Source of the DNA: Pseudo-nitzschia pungens
Lineage: Eukaryota > Bacillariophyta > Bacillariophyceae > Bacillariales > Bacillariaceae
Assembly: GCA_037355855.1 (NCBI GenBank)
Contig: CM074766.1
Span: 3,224,001 to 3,288,000 of the forward strand
Direction: 5' to 3'
DNA: 64,000 bases
The position numbers and the translations under genes were made by a program. The notes under the pieces were generated by a model. That model worked only from the letters and a program-made list of their open reading frames with translations. It searched no databases and was not told where the DNA came from. This document shows, one piece after another, positions 10,649 through 22,214 of this stretch (within the stretch, counting starts at the first letter, position 1; every line of letters starts with the position of its first letter).

Positions 10649-11462
10649 TCAAACGGTCGTGCGTAGCTGATGTGCGATAGGTTCGAAGGTGTTGCGGATT
10701 CGATTACCAAGTGCGTCATCTGTTTCTCCTTTGTCTCCTTCCTCTGTGTCACTCTGTTCTACATCATCGGTGTTGTTTTGGTCATCATCGTTATCGTTCA
10801 GCTCTGTTGTGTCCTCCGAGCTTCCTTTGGTGGTTTTATCATCCTCAGCATGGGTCGGTGTGCTGTTGGTCAGTGTATCCTCCGACTCGATGAGCGCCTG
10901 GTCTTCGGCGATAAGGTCGGATAGCTCTGAGTCATCATCAGACTTCCCTGGCGTGTAGTTTGCATCGCTGGCGTTGTTGTCCTCGCTGTTAATATCTTCA
11001 TCAATATTGGCGATTGTTGTGGTTCCGGTACTTACAAGAACACCATCTGGCATGTTATCGTGCTCTGCAAGCGATTCGATTTTGGCAATGACTGCATTTG
11101 TCATTGGTATTGGTGTGGCAAACTGTCCCCAAATCCGTTTCCCGGTATCGATATTAAATGCCCAAAACCCCCCGGTTAGATCACCGGTGGGGCGTAAGTA
11201 TACTGCGTCATCGGTTCGAGCGCGCATGGTGTTGTCGGTGTCCCCATGGTGCGCTTGTATACTCTTGAGGAATTGGAAACCCATGTTTGAGGCATCCAGT
11301 AGTGTTCCTGTCATGAGTTCGCGCGCTGTGATGGTTGGCGACACACTCGTTGTTCGACAGTTTATCCAGTAGATCGCCGAGTACACCATTTCAATGACAA
11401 GTCGTCGCGGGAGTTTCCGGATTGGTAGACTGTGCATCATAGCCCGGATGTTTTCCTTTACT
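10649..11462 (-). pseudogene. Copia integrase C-terminal part, up to the TGA before RT
   Basis: Begins at the Gypsy insertion point with KENIRAMMHSLP, directly continuing the VERSIRT segment at 17229 once the insert and one TTACT copy are removed. It carries the conserved Copia block after the catalytic Glu (ARELMTG, IQAHH), a GKRIWGQF segment and a long acidic Asp/Glu/Thr-rich linker (about codons 160-255). It ends at a TGA (10651-10649), after which the same frame continues into RT. CGA to TGA is likely. Confidence 0.8.
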
Positions 11463-11786
11463 TGTGACACTGTAGCGTAGCTACGTTCACGAATGAATAA
11501 TTAAACGAATCCCATACGGGAATCAAATATGTGTTTATATTCAACGAGGGATACACTCGATGTGTGTCCCGATTATTATGGTTGAGTCCCAGAAGATAAT
11601 ATATGCCTAATCGTGGGAATCGACAATGAAACAACATTTATGGCAGAGCATGCCAAAATGTGGCTATGCTCGCGACCTCAATTTTTATATGTTTCCATTT
11701 TCAATTCGCGTAACAATATTTCGTAAAGTATCTAAACATTCACAATATTCACATCACTCCGAAACTTTCTACCTTAACGTGTAACA
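11463..11786 (+). repeat. 5' LTR of the Gypsy element
   Basis: 324 bp, TGTGACACTG...CGTGTAACA, with the inverted ends TGT/ACA. Confidence 0.93.
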
Positions 11787-11910
11787 CAGTAATTACTGTT
11801 TGCTTTAAAGTAGAAACAGTAGAACTCAGTACTGAATTCGAAATAAGCAACAACCTCAACAACAGAGGCAACCTTTACCCCCGACAAGCTCTTTATCTTC
11901 ATCTCCACCC

Positions 11911-12941
11911 ATGGCAGGAATTTACAGAGACCCACCAGTCTCTTACAAGAGCTCCTTCGACAGCTCCAAGCCAAAACTAGTCACGCTCTCGGTCTACGAC
12001 AACGCCGACCATTCCGACAGCGTCAAGGTCCCCCTTTTCACCGACAAAGGAGGTTTGGAAGAGTTGCTCCACACTGAAGAAGCTTTCCTCAATGCAGTGG
12101 AGGACTTGGGCATACAGGACACAGCCCTCACCCGATACTTCGGAAGATGCCTATGCGTCGATTCACAAACCAAATGGAGAGCCTTAGCCCGAGCACCAGA
12201 CCGAATGGACAAAGATTATACCCACTCACAAGACAAGGGTTTGAATCAACATTCAAGGCCTTCATCAAATTATATTGCAATGCTGAGGACGCAAGAGACC
12301 TCATGCACATATACCTCCGGAGCCCGGCCTGCAAAAAGAAAATCGAGTCCACTTGTAAGGACCACACCGACCGACTCCTTACCCTCATGAAATACACGGC
12401 CAAACTACATGGTTATGTGACAAACCTGGACCATCTCCAGCAAGTCACCATCCTCCTTCACAGCTACCCGAATGCCTGGATCGAAGACTACGTACGCATT
12501 CACCAGGGAGTTACTCAGAACACCACACCTCAGTTCATTGTCGACCACATGAGCAGCCTCGACAGGCTCAGCAAACAGAAGAATAAGAACAATGGGAGAC
12601 GTCCTAACAGTTCTAATACTTCCAACAACAACAGGAAACGTTCCGGCAACCAAAAGAACAATCCTAAGAACAAGAAGAAGTCCAACCCCTGTCGAATTCC
12701 AGGCCATAACCACGATTGGTCGGAATGCCCTAAAAATAGGTACTCCAAGAACTACAAGGGGTCCGGCAACAAGACCCATGGCACCAACACCAAGGAAACC
12801 TTCCATTCTCACACTCATGACCTTTCGGGCAGCAATGAGTCATTCCAAGCCCACATGAAAGCAGCAATGGAATCCTACCATGAAGAACATGGCGGGCGCA
12901 CAGAAAGGAGCATTGATGGTGAGCTCGTTTGGCTCCCATGA
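11911..12941 (+). pseudogene. Gypsy gag, frameshifted
   Basis: Starts MAGIYRDPPVSYKS and is homologous over its length to the gag at 18610. The first frame is good to about codon 110. Near 12231-12243 the coding frame moves back by one base (one-base loss) and continues with FESTFKAFIKLYCNAEDARD. The C-terminal part has a basic Asn/Lys-rich stretch and a CCHC-like knuckle, NPCRIPGHNHDWSECP. It ends in TGA at 12939-12941, followed in the same frame by the protease region. The sister gag has its own frameshift elsewhere, so the two defects are independent. Confidence 0.85.
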
Positions 12942-13853
12942 TTGCACAGGCAATCTTCCAAAAAGAGACCCAAGGGTCCATCCAAACCAGCAATCACCTT
13001 GCCTCCGGCGCCACAGGCCCTGGATGCCAGTCCAGCACAGCTGACTGGGATGACGCAAGGAGGAGATCTCCCGGAGAAAGAGGGGAAGGAACCTACAGGA
13101 TGGAGTCCTGGTGAGCGCTTAAAGACTGCAACAGCAGCAACAAAAACAGTTCAATTCTCCGACAAGGATGATACGAAGATGGATCCGAATCGAATACCGA
13201 ATCGATCCAAGGGTACAACAGACGCATCATCGGAATCGATTACCACAGTCGATCCGAATAAGACAGCAGTAACAAATGGACCACCCTTGTCTCTAGCAAG
13301 TAATTGGTCTACGGGTACAGCAAAAAATCTCTATTGCAATACCCAAAACTCCAAAGTATACACCAAAGGAGGTGCGCTGGAGCAAAATTATTTAAAACTG
13401 CTGTCGACTACTGGAAATCCAGTAGAACAGGCATCCAATAAGAGCAACGTGGCTCTTATTCGGAATACGAGCAACGTGGCTCCTATTCTTTTAACCAACG
13501 TACAGTATATACAAGGCATACCAATGAAATCAAGACCACTACTCGCACTACTCGACAGTGGATCTTCCGGAACGCTAATCAACAAAAGAGCGTTACCATT
13601 TGGCACTATACCGACTCGAAGCAAGCACCAAGTCCTAACTACAACAGCAAATGGAAGCTTCGATACTACAGAATACATCATCATGAAGAACCTCAAACTA
13701 CAAGAGTTTGGCAACTACACCATCGACAAACAACAAGCAAGACTCTTCAATTCCCCCGACTGCAGATATGATCTAATACTAGGCCGAGATTTCCTCCACC
13801 TAGCGAAGATTAATCTCCTATTCAAAGAAGGAGCAGTCCAGTGGATGGATTGA
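12942..13853 (+). pseudogene. Gypsy gag-pol linker and aspartic protease, bounded by TGAs
   Basis: Continues the gag frame after the TGA. The first two-thirds are Thr/Ser/Pro/Lys-rich linker. The protease lies at the end, with LLDSGSSGTLIN (catalytic DSG) and YDLILGRDFLHL. A second TGA at 13851-13853 falls in the conserved VQWMD-stop-TVPM segment that normally joins protease to RT. Its position inside a conserved motif argues for a mutated CGA rather than a designed terminator. Confidence 0.85.
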
Positions 13854-13862
13854 ACTGTCCCA

Positions 13863-16800
13863 ATGAAAGATACCTCTCTATACCACGAGTCAGACTATAC
13901 CACAATCATGGAAGAACTCGAAGACGCCAAACTCTTTGCTAATGATCTCTCCTTTGCCAATCCATACAAGTCCAAGGTGATCCTAGACAGAGCCTACCAA
14001 GAAACAAATCCATCTACAGTTGCCAAGCAACAGTCCCACATGTCCACCGAAGAACAGCAGCAGTTCCAAGCAATACTAAGCAAGTACCCTAACGTCTTTA
14101 ATGGAGAATTAGGAAAGTATCCACATAAGAAGATCTCTCTAAGACTGAAGCCCGGATCCAAGCCCATACACAAGAAGCCTTATCCAGTCGCATACAAACG
14201 AGAAGACCTATTCAAAAGGGAGCTCCAGAATCTATGTAATGATGGAGTCCTCAAGAGGTGCACTGGACCAGCTGAATGGGCATTCCCAACCTTTATTGTT
14301 CCAAAGAAGGACAACAGAGTTAGATGGGTGTCAGACTTTAGGGAACTCAACGAACTACTTGAAAGACGTCCTTATCCAATTCCTAGGATACAGGATATCA
14401 TGAATAAGAGGGGCAAGTACGCTCACTTCACCAAGATTGACTTGTCTATGCAATATTACTGCTTTGAACTGGATGACGCAAGCAAGAAGCTTTGCACCAT
14501 AGTCACTCCTTATGGTTGCTATGAATATCAAAGACTACCAATGGGTGTCAAAGTCTCTCCAGATGTTGCCCAACAACTAATGGAAGATATCCTACAAGAT
14601 ACCGACTGCACTGTTTATATTGATGATATTGGCATCTGGACCAATGGCTCTTTTGATCTACACATGAAGACTATCGACAAGATACTAGACCGCCTCAACC
14701 ACAATGGACTTAAATGCAATCCACTCAAGTGTGATTGGGCTGTACAAGAAACTGACTTCCTAGGTTATTGGATGACTCCGACAGCAGTTAAGCCATGGAG
14801 AAAGAAAATTGAAGCCATCCTTCAGATGGACAGGCCCCGAACCATAACTCAAGTCAAGTCCTTTCTTGGAGCAGTCGGATACTACAGAGACATGTGGCCT
14901 CGAAGGTCCCATGTTCTCGCTCCTCTTTTCGATATTACTGGAACCCCCAAGAAGACTCCTGCGCGACCAGCTACAATCAAAGCCAAACAAAGGAAGGCTC
15001 CTTCACCTTTCACTTGGGGACCTACTCAAGACAAAGCTTTCCAAGAAATGAAAGCAATGGTGGCAGCAGATGCGCTGAACACCTATCCAGATCTAAACAA
15101 GCCCTTTCAACTGTACACTGATGCCTCAGACCTACAGCTGGGTGCTGCCATAATCCAAGATGGCAAACCTATTGCGTATTGGTCCAAGAAACTAACTGAT
15201 GCCCAAAAGAACTATACTACTATGGAGAAAGAACTCCTAGCCATTGTACTCTGTTGCAAAGAGTACCGAAAGATGTTACTTGGCGGTGTTATCAATGTAT
15301 ACACTGACCATAAAAATCTAACCTTCCGAACACTTTCAGTCCAACGAGTCCTCCGATGGAGATTGTTCCTAGAAGAATTCGGTGTCAACCTCACCTATGT
15401 TGAAGGCAAGAAGAATGTTCTTGCTGATGCCTTCTCCAGGCTCCCCAGGATGGACCCACCTACAGTGGGGAAGAAAGAAGCCCTCGGTAAGGGCACTCTG
15501 ATTGATTTTTTGAAACTTGAAGTCCCTAAACAAGATGAAGAACTGTTTTTAGCTGAATTCCCGAACCTCTTCCAGCACTTATGCAATGACACAGACAGTG
15601 AACTACAAGCCTGCTTGCTGAATAATGAGTGCCTAGTTAACCTACCAAACGCCCAAGACGTGGAATGCCCAGTGAACTTCTCCAATATTTATCTCCATCA
15701 GCTAAAGGACACGACCATCCAATTCAAAACTCAATCTCGAGCCTTCTTCTATCAAGAACTAGAAGGCAACAAGATACTTTGTTACGCCAATCAAGCGAAT
15801 CCAGACAGCTGGAAGATATACCTTCCCAGGTCACTCACCGAAGACACCATAAGATGGTACCATCTCCTGTTGGGTCATTGTGGATCCACCAGGCTATATA
15901 AAACTATTTCAGCCCGCTTCTATGCTGACAATCTAGACGCCAAATGCAAATCCTACACTTGCCCTGATAACTGCATTAAATACAAGAACCAACACTCCAA
16001 ATATGGGAAGCTCCCTCCGAAAGAAGCCCCATTGATGCCATTCAACGAGGTACACGTTGATCTTATAGGACCATGGAAGATTACAGCGCAAGGCAAAAAC
16101 TATAACTTTAAAGCCCTCACTTGTATTGATCCAGTCACCAACCTGCTGGAAATCATCCGAATCAGAGACAAGTCCTCGCAACATGTATCAGACCAATTCA
16201 AGAACTGTTGGCTGTCACGATACCCAAGACCTATCAGATGTGTTCATGACAATGGTGGTGAATTTCTAGGAGCTGAATTCCAAACTACACTCAAGCAGTA
16301 TGGAATCCAGGCCATTCCAACCACAGTCAAGAATCCACAGTCCAATGCTATATGCGAACGAGTCCATCATACAGTAGCTGACATACTACGAGTCCTGGTA
16401 CATGTCAACCCTCCACAGGCAAATACCAGAGCTAGTCAGCTCATGGACAATGCCCTGGCTACTTGCATGCATGCCTCCAGATGTGCTGTCAATGCTGCCT
16501 TACAAGCATCCCCAGGATCCTTAATATTCAATCGGGACATGCTTGTTGATTTACCACTAACATCAAATCTATTAGCCCTGCAGCAGCTCCGACAACAAGG
16601 CATTAACAAGGCACTACTCAGAGATAACGCCAAACGTAAGGAACATACCTTCAAACTCAATGACAAGGTATGGATGCAAGAACCGGATCCAGATAAACTA
16701 CAGCCAAGGAAAACAGGACCATTCACTATTGCCCAGGTCCATGACAATGGTACTGTTAAAATCCAGAAAACCCCATCAGTTGTTGAAACAGTTAACATAC

Positions 16801-16874
16801 GGAAGCTAACTCCTTACAGAGAACCAACGCCCGTTGACCAAGCTGAACCTACAACAATTCACTGGTCGGCTTAA
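13863..16874 (+). CDS. pol: Gypsy reverse transcriptase, RNase H and integrase
   Basis: 1003 residues from the first ATG after the TGA. RT: PAEWAFPTFIVPKKD near 140, FTKIDLSMQYY near 195, the YIDD box at 252-255. RNase H: LYTDASDLQLGAAI near 420, TDHKNLTF near 481, ADAFSRL near 520. Integrase: a histidine/cysteine zinc-binding region (HLLLGH ... CKSYTCPDNC) near 665-705 and the DDE triad at D733, D796 and E832, with the canonical 35 residues between the last two. All catalytic residues are present, so this segment could still be active if translated. It would copy element RNA and insert the cDNA. Confidence 0.95.
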   Translation: MKDTSLYHESDYTTIMEELEDAKLFANDLSFANPYKSKVILDRAYQETNPSTVAKQQSHMSTEEQQQFQAILSKYPNVFNGELGKYPHKKISLRLKPGSKPIHKKPYPVAYKREDLFKRELQNLCNDGVLKRCTGPAEWAFPTFIVPKKDNRVRWVSDFRELNELLERRPYPIPRIQDIMNKRGKYAHFTKIDLSMQYYCFELDDASKKLCTIVTPYGCYEYQRLPMGVKVSPDVAQQLMEDILQDTDCTVYIDDIGIWTNGSFDLHMKTIDKILDRLNHNGLKCNPLKCDWAVQETDFLGYWMTPTAVKPWRKKIEAILQMDRPRTITQVKSFLGAVGYYRDMWPRRSHVLAPLFDITGTPKKTPARPATIKAKQRKAPSPFTWGPTQDKAFQEMKAMVAADALNTYPDLNKPFQLYTDASDLQLGAAIIQDGKPIAYWSKKLTDAQKNYTTMEKELLAIVLCCKEYRKMLLGGVINVYTDHKNLTFRTLSVQRVLRWRLFLEEFGVNLTYVEGKKNVLADAFSRLPRMDPPTVGKKEALGKGTLIDFLKLEVPKQDEELFLAEFPNLFQHLCNDTDSELQACLLNNECLVNLPNAQDVECPVNFSNIYLHQLKDTTIQFKTQSRAFFYQELEGNKILCYANQANPDSWKIYLPRSLTEDTIRWYHLLLGHCGSTRLYKTISARFYADNLDAKCKSYTCPDNCIKYKNQHSKYGKLPPKEAPLMPFNEVHVDLIGPWKITAQGKNYNFKALTCIDPVTNLLEIIRIRDKSSQHVSDQFKNCWLSRYPRPIRCVHDNGGEFLGAEFQTTLKQYGIQAIPTTVKNPQSNAICERVHHTVADILRVLVHVNPPQANTRASQLMDNALATCMHASRCAVNAALQASPGSLIFNRDMLVDLPLTSNLLALQQLRQQGINKALLRDNAKRKEHTFKLNDKVWMQEPDPDKLQPRKTGPFTIAQVHDNGTVKIQKTPSVVETVNIRKLTPYREPTPVDQAEPTTIHWSA

Positions 16875-16904
16875 GTATGGTTTCCGTTCAATCATGAGGC
16901 ACTA

Positions 16905-17228
16905 TGTGACACTGTAGCGTAGCTACGTTCACGAATGAATAATTAAACGAATCCCATACAGGAATCAAATATGTGTTTATATTCAACGAGGGATACACTC
17001 GATGTGTGTCCCGATTATTATGGTTGAGTCCCAGAAGATAATATATGCCTAATCGTGGGAATCGACAATGAAACAACATTTATGGCAGAGCATGCCAAAA
17101 TGTGGCTATGCTCGCGACCTCAATTTTTATATGTTTCCATTTTCAATTCGCGTAACAATATTTCGTAAAGTATCTAAACATTCACAATATTCACATCACT
17201 CCGAAACTTTCTACCTTAACGTGTAACA
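16905..17228 (+). repeat. 3' LTR of the Gypsy element
   Basis: Same length as the 5' LTR and one base different by eye (CA instead of CG at 16957-16958). Confidence 0.93.
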
Positions 17229-18066
17229 TTACTGTTCTGATGCTCCGTTCCACGGTTGGTTCATGTGCCTGAGCTGCGACACAGCTGAGCCTGATTGGTG
17301 GCGTCATGCGTAGTAGCTCGTCGCGCACGCATTTGAAGTAATTATCCCCTCGAATTTCCACCACAGAAAAACCACGGCTTGCATATTGTCTGACCAGGGT
17401 TTCAATACAGGTCAGGGTTGTCGACTTCTTTGTGTCTGCGATAGCGCGTGCTGAACGTATTCTTAGATGTCGTGAGATACTGTGGAAGAAAGCCAAACCA
17501 TTTACCCACATGATGTCCACACATAACATTACCATATATACTTAGAATTTTGTCAGGCACACTGAGAATGTCTTCTCGTGCGTGTTGTGGTTGCCTCCTT
17601 ACTGTTTTCCCTTTTAGGATGCCATTGTGCTCTCCGTAGATGTCCTTCATGATTTGTAGATCCCGTCGTGTGACTGTACAGTTCTTGATAAGGTTGTTGT
17701 CAATCATCTTGATTAGGCTCTTGCTGTTTGGTAGCCACAGCTGTTCCTGTAGTTTACGAGCCTTTTCTGCGCGTCGACAGTCCAGATCAGAGTATAGCTT
17801 CTGTTGCCCTTCCACTGTAGTGATTGCTAGGAGCACGCCGCTTTCTTTTGTCATGTCGCAATAGTAGAGGTTGCATGCTGACCGTCCAAATCGTCGGGTT
17901 TCTCTATTGTTCTTGTGGACGTGTAGGGCGTTGTCGATGGCGCTGTCCATGGTGACTCGGTATTGGTCCATGACACGTGCGAGGGATAAGACGTTAGCAA
18001 TCCCCTGTTCATAGAACCAGACCTGTCCAAATCCAGGTAGGTCTGCAATCTGGTTGGTGGTGGCAG
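17229..18066 (-). pseudogene. Copia integrase core, between the two Gypsy insertions
   Basis: Continues the protease frame from 21178 after removing the 3111 bp insert: GTATTNQIADLPGFGQVWFY reads straight through. The pre-integrase region has RFGRSACNLYYCDMT. The integrase core includes NVMxCVDIMWVNGLAFF, EIRGDNYFKCVRDEL and HEPTVERSIRTV with the catalytic Glu. A frame change near 17525 interrupts the first catalytic block. It joins in frame to 11462 once the Gypsy is removed. Confidence 0.85.
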
Positions 18067-18404
18067 TGTGACATGTTGACGTAGGTACCCTACGAGAGGC
18101 TCTAAATGATTATTGAATCCCGCATGTGCTCCAATACACAAGAATATATAAATAATATTCATGTACATATACTGAATATTATTCAAATATCAAGATAAAC
18201 AAAGATTCCCATGAATCAACGATTATTGATATTATGCCTGCCGAATAATATATCATTATTCGATCATTCACCGATACTCAAGGAATCATTCCCATCTCGT
18301 AAAGTATTCAACCATTCTCTCTTATAACACAATTTATTAACCTTTCATCTTTAAAATACCTCTATCCCGTATTACGCCATCTAATTCTACCTTAGACCAT
18401 AACA
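18067..18404 (+). repeat. 5' LTR of the non-autonomous Gypsy
   Basis: 338 bp, TGTGACATGTTGACG...AGACCATAACA. Confidence 0.93.
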
Positions 18405-18609
18405 CAGTAATTACTGTTTATCTTTTAAAGTAGAAGACAGACAGGAACTCAGTACTGAATCATCCAAAACAACCTTTATCCTAAACAACAGGGATACATC
18501 GATGCCCTGACAAGCAAAAATCAACAAGCAATCGAACGAACCGATCGAACTCTTCCAAAGAAAGCAATTCAAATCTCCGATCGATTAATACGATCGAAGC
18601 TACAAAACC

Positions 18610-19735
18610 ATGTCAGGATTATACAGAGATCCTCCAATCCCTTACAAGCGAACCTTTGACAGCTCCAACCCCAAGCTTGTTACACTAACAGTTTACAACG
18701 CCGAAGACCAAGAAGACAGCGTCAAGGTCCCTCTATTCACAGACGTCGATTTAGAAGAACTCCTACACACAGAAGAAGCCTTCCAAAACGCAGCAGAAGA
18801 CCTTGATCTATCAGCAACTAAATACATCAAATACTTTGGCCAATGTCTATCTGTTAACGCCCAAACCAAGTGGAGGTCCTTAACGAGACAAGGATATCCA
18901 CAAACACTAAATGGATACAAGCGAGCAATTTCAGCCTTTATCAAGCAAGAACATTGCAGCGCGGAAGATGCAAAAGACATCATGCATACTTATCTTCGAA
19001 GCTCCCAATGCAAGAAACCTAACGAACATCTCTTGCAAAGACCATGCAGACCGAATGGAACAGCTCTTCAAATATACTGCAAAATTACAAGGCTCTGCAA
19101 CTGATATAAACCATCTACAACAGATGACTATCCTTCTACACAGCTTTCCAAATGAATGGATTGAAGACTACTGCAGGATTCACAGAGGAATCCGACCACA
19201 AACAACTGTACAATTTATAGTGGACCATATGAGTTCCCTCAATCGATTGAGCAAAAGAAACTCCTCCATCGACAATCCATACGATTCTGATATCCACAGC
19301 GTCAGCAATTCCGACAGCAATTCAAACGCCGACAACAACTCCAACAGCTCTAATTCGGACAGTGACACCGACGCTGAATCCGAAGAAGAAGACAACAGCA
19401 CTAATCATACCAGCAAGCACAAGTACAATAATCCATGCAGAATTACAGGCCATGATCATAATTGGTCTGAATGCCCAAGAAATAAATATTCCAAAAGAAA
19501 TAAGAGCAATAGCAGCAACAACAGCTCTGCTACAACCTCTAGCAATGAAACTGGAAGCACTGCCTCCAACGAATCCTTCCAGGCCCACATGAAACGCGCC
19601 ATGGACTCATACTGCGCCCAACATGATGGAACACTTGAAAGAACCATCGAAGGCACCATTATATTCAAACCAAAACGGCCTCGATTTCAGAAGAAACCTA
19701 TCACCTGGCCTATACAACAACCACAAGGATTATGA
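18610..19735 (+). pseudogene. Gag of the non-autonomous Gypsy, frameshifted
   Basis: Starts MSGLYRDPPIPYKR and matches the gag at 11911. The first frame holds to about codon 135 (AEDAKDIMHTYLRS); the frame changes near 19015 and continues as NISCKDHADRMEQ to 19735. A long Ser/Asn/Asp/Glu-rich acidic insert (about 19270-19410) precedes the CCHC-like knuckle NPCRITGHDHNWSECP. The first frame reads on to a stop at 19104, so the product would be a truncated capsid domain. Confidence 0.85.
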
Positions 19736-20839
19736 TATCCAGCACCGTGCCTTCGGCTCCACTGGACCTGAATGCCAGTACAGCACTGCTGTCTGGGAAG
19801 ACGCATGGAGGAGAACTCCCAGAAGGGGAAGGAACCTACAGAGATGAGCCCTGTTGCAACACAAAATGTTCGAACTAATACAAAGCGCTCAGACCGATCC
19901 AAAGTGACGGCAACAATCAACCAAATAAACTAAACGATTCAGTTATGGCCATTCAACTACTGAAGAATCAAATATAAAAGCAATAAAAGATCTGGACGCA
20001 GATTCGGTTCGGACGCGAACCAAATTGCAATGGGTACAGACGCTAAGAATGCCATGAATCACTCAATCGAATCGACAATATCGATATCGATACGGGTAGC
20101 ATACGCAAAACAAAATAAAAGGGTACAGCAGCAACAACAAGGCCAACCTTGTTCCGGACAACCAAATAGTCCACAGGGAGCTCCAAACAATGATAGAGCA
20201 ATCCAACAGAATCCAAATTCGAAACCCACAGAGGTGCTCTGGAGTTACAAAATTCGAAACTCCAGAAGACTGCTGCAAATATACCAAAAAAAAAAAAGCC
20301 CGGACAAAGTATACGGCAAATCGAAACCTTCAATTTCACCACGAAACTAACAATGCGTCCCCTCTCTGCTTTAATATACAATCGCAGACACAGCAACGGA
20401 CCACCAACAATAACACACTCAACGCAATGCTCGGCTTTTCACCTACCTTACTCCGATTCCTATTACAGGAGGTGTTTTTATGCCTAAGAGCAATCTTTCA
20501 AATACATCGAATTTATCAACTCAGCTCCACTACCCTGAGAGGTGCATCACAGTTGGGGGAGGAAAAGAATTTTCTTCCACTCTTTTTCTATTTTTAACAA
20601 TATGTCGTGATAAAAACTCCAAGCACAACAACGAACAAGAAACAAATCTTCGATGCCTTCAGTGTCAAAGAACCTTCTTCAATCCCAGTTCCATATATCT
20701 TCAAAATATTCCAAACAGCATATTATCATCTTCAACCGGTTCTCCGAACAAGCATATATCTCTTTTCCATCAATACTACTCAACTGCGAACCTACACTAT
20801 CGAACCACATGCAAACTTCACCTAATCATTGGGGAACTA
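19736..20839 (+). other. Non-coding interior of the Gypsy derivative
   Basis: The first ~120 bases correspond to the gag-pol linker of the full element (compare 12990-13115). The remainder has no domain in any frame. A run of As at 20286-20296 and a purine-rich GGGGAACTA next to the 3' LTR are visible; the latter is a possible polypurine tract. Confidence 0.6.
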
Positions 20840-21177
20840 TGTGACATGTTGACGTAGGTACCCTACGAGAGGCTCTAAATGATTATTGAATCCCGCATGT
20901 GCTCCAATACACAAGAATATATAAATAATATTCATGTACATATACTGAATATTATTCAAATATCAAGATAAACAAAGATTCCCATGAATCAACGATTATT
21001 GATATTATGCCTGCCGAATAATATATCATTATTCGATCATTCACCGATACTCAAGGAATCATTCCCATCTCGTAAAGTATTCAACCATTCTCTCTTATAA
21101 CACAATTTATTAACCTTTCATCTTTAAAATACCTCTATCCCGTATTACGCCATCTAATTCTACCTTAGACCGTAACA
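20840..21177 (+). repeat. 3' LTR of the non-autonomous Gypsy
   Basis: 338 bp, ends AGACCGTAACA, one base different from its partner by eye. Confidence 0.93.
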
Positions 21178-22145
21178 GGCAGTCCCCGAGTTACAGTGGA
21201 TTGTCATCATGTTGTTCTTACCTTCCGCAGGTCTGATATTCCTTACCATCTTCCGGTTGCAGATGAGGTTAACGGAGGATTCACTGTCGAGGAGTATCCA
21301 GTTCGGATTGACCCCGCCTCGAGTATGTGCGAGGAGGAGTTCGATGGATTTGCTATATTGGAATACCGTTGTATCGGCCCCACTCCTGTGCTTTGTCATG
21401 GTCGGCGGGACGATGCTGTTACTATCCCCACTCCTGTGGTTTGCCATGGTCGGGGAGTCCATAGTCGAGACACTCCTGTAGTTGTCATGGTGTGATCTGA
21501 AACTGAAATTATGACGAGTGGTCTCCACTGAAGTAGCAGGGGAGCCCACAGTGGTGTCTGCTGTATTAGCAGAGGGACCCACCAATTCCACTCCTGCAGT
21601 TTCCGGTGGAGCGGTGACAACTGGGTTTTCTGATTGGAGGTCGACAGATATTACGGTAGGAATAGGCGGATTGGGGAGATCGAGGAAAGCCGGGTTGTGT
21701 GCGTTGGGCAGAGACGTTGTAGTCGTGTTTGATGAGGAGCTTCGGGGGATAAGGCGGGCACGCGGATCGAAAGACGAGACGTCGGACGAGTCGTCAGTTG
21801 AGGCATATGACGCGTTGGACGAGTCGTCAGTTGAGGCATATGACACGGTGGTGAGGGCGCATGTAGGGGAAACGGCATTGGCGTGTTTGGAAGAGACGAC
21901 GGGCGTCCCGGGACTTGCGCCAGGCGTGTCGTGGTGTGAATGGTTACCAGAAATAGATGTCGCATTGCGTCCCGCGGTAGCGCACGGTGTAGGTTCCTGT
22001 GGGGATGAGTTATCCATTGCTTCCATAATTTCTTTATTGGTGTGGACCACACCTAGCTGAAAGAACGAGTGGAATGTATCTCCAAAGCCTTCATCACTGT
22101 CGGCAGGCAACCATGAGGAGTTGTCGACTGGTAAGTTTTGCATTG
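21178..22145 (-). pseudogene. Copia gag-pol linker and aspartic protease
   Basis: Begins near MQNLPVDNSSWLPADSDEGF. A long Ser/Thr/Pro-rich low-complexity linker follows, including a repeated SYASTDDSS unit (around 21775-21845). The protease signature is NWILLDSESSVNLICN, close to the DSQS variant common in diatom Copia elements. The frame is cut at 21178 by the Gypsy derivative and resumes at 18066. Relative to gag the frame differs by one base near 22145, which may be an ancestral gag/pol frameshift or damage. Confidence 0.75.
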
Positions 22146-22214
22146 CCGGATCAAATTTGTTTCATTTGGTTGTTTGAGTTTGCCGGCGGTGGTGTAGGAT
22201 TCGTCTTTGTAGCC

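Larger units (their letters stand above)
11463..17228 (+). mobile_element. Ty3/Gypsy LTR retrotransposon, nested in the Copia integrase
   Basis: 5766 bp between two 324 bp LTRs (11463-11786 and 16905-17228) that differ, by eye, at one base (CG at 11515-11516, CA at 16957-16958). The target duplication is TTACT (11458-11462 and 17229-17233). Gene order is gag, protease, RT, RNase H, integrase on the plus strand, the Gypsy order. Gag and pol form one frame from about 12240 to 16874, broken only by two TGAs, with one frameshift inside gag. A perfect palindrome ACAGTAATTACTGT spans the end of the 5' LTR and the primer-site position. Confidence 0.95.
18067..21177 (+). mobile_element. Non-autonomous Gypsy derivative, gag only, nested in the Copia protease/integrase
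   Basis: 3111 bp between two 338 bp LTRs (18067-18404 and 20840-21177) that differ by eye at one base (CA versus CG, 18400-18401 and 21171-21172). TSD is GGCAG (18062-18066 and 21178-21182). It keeps a gag related to 11911 but no RT, RNase H or integrase. The stretch that replaces pol (19736-20839) starts with sequence matching the gag-pol linker of the full element and then becomes non-coding. It must have moved using enzymes from elsewhere. It shares the palindrome ACAGTAATTACTGT after the 5' LTR with the full Gypsy. Confidence 0.93.

Noticed and set aside
12237..12243. GGGTTTG as a programmed -1 frameshift site in gag
   Set aside because: It fits the X-XXY-YYZ form and the direction, but lies inside the capsid region, not at a gag/pol boundary, and the sister gag shows no shift there. 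A one-base deletion is simpler.
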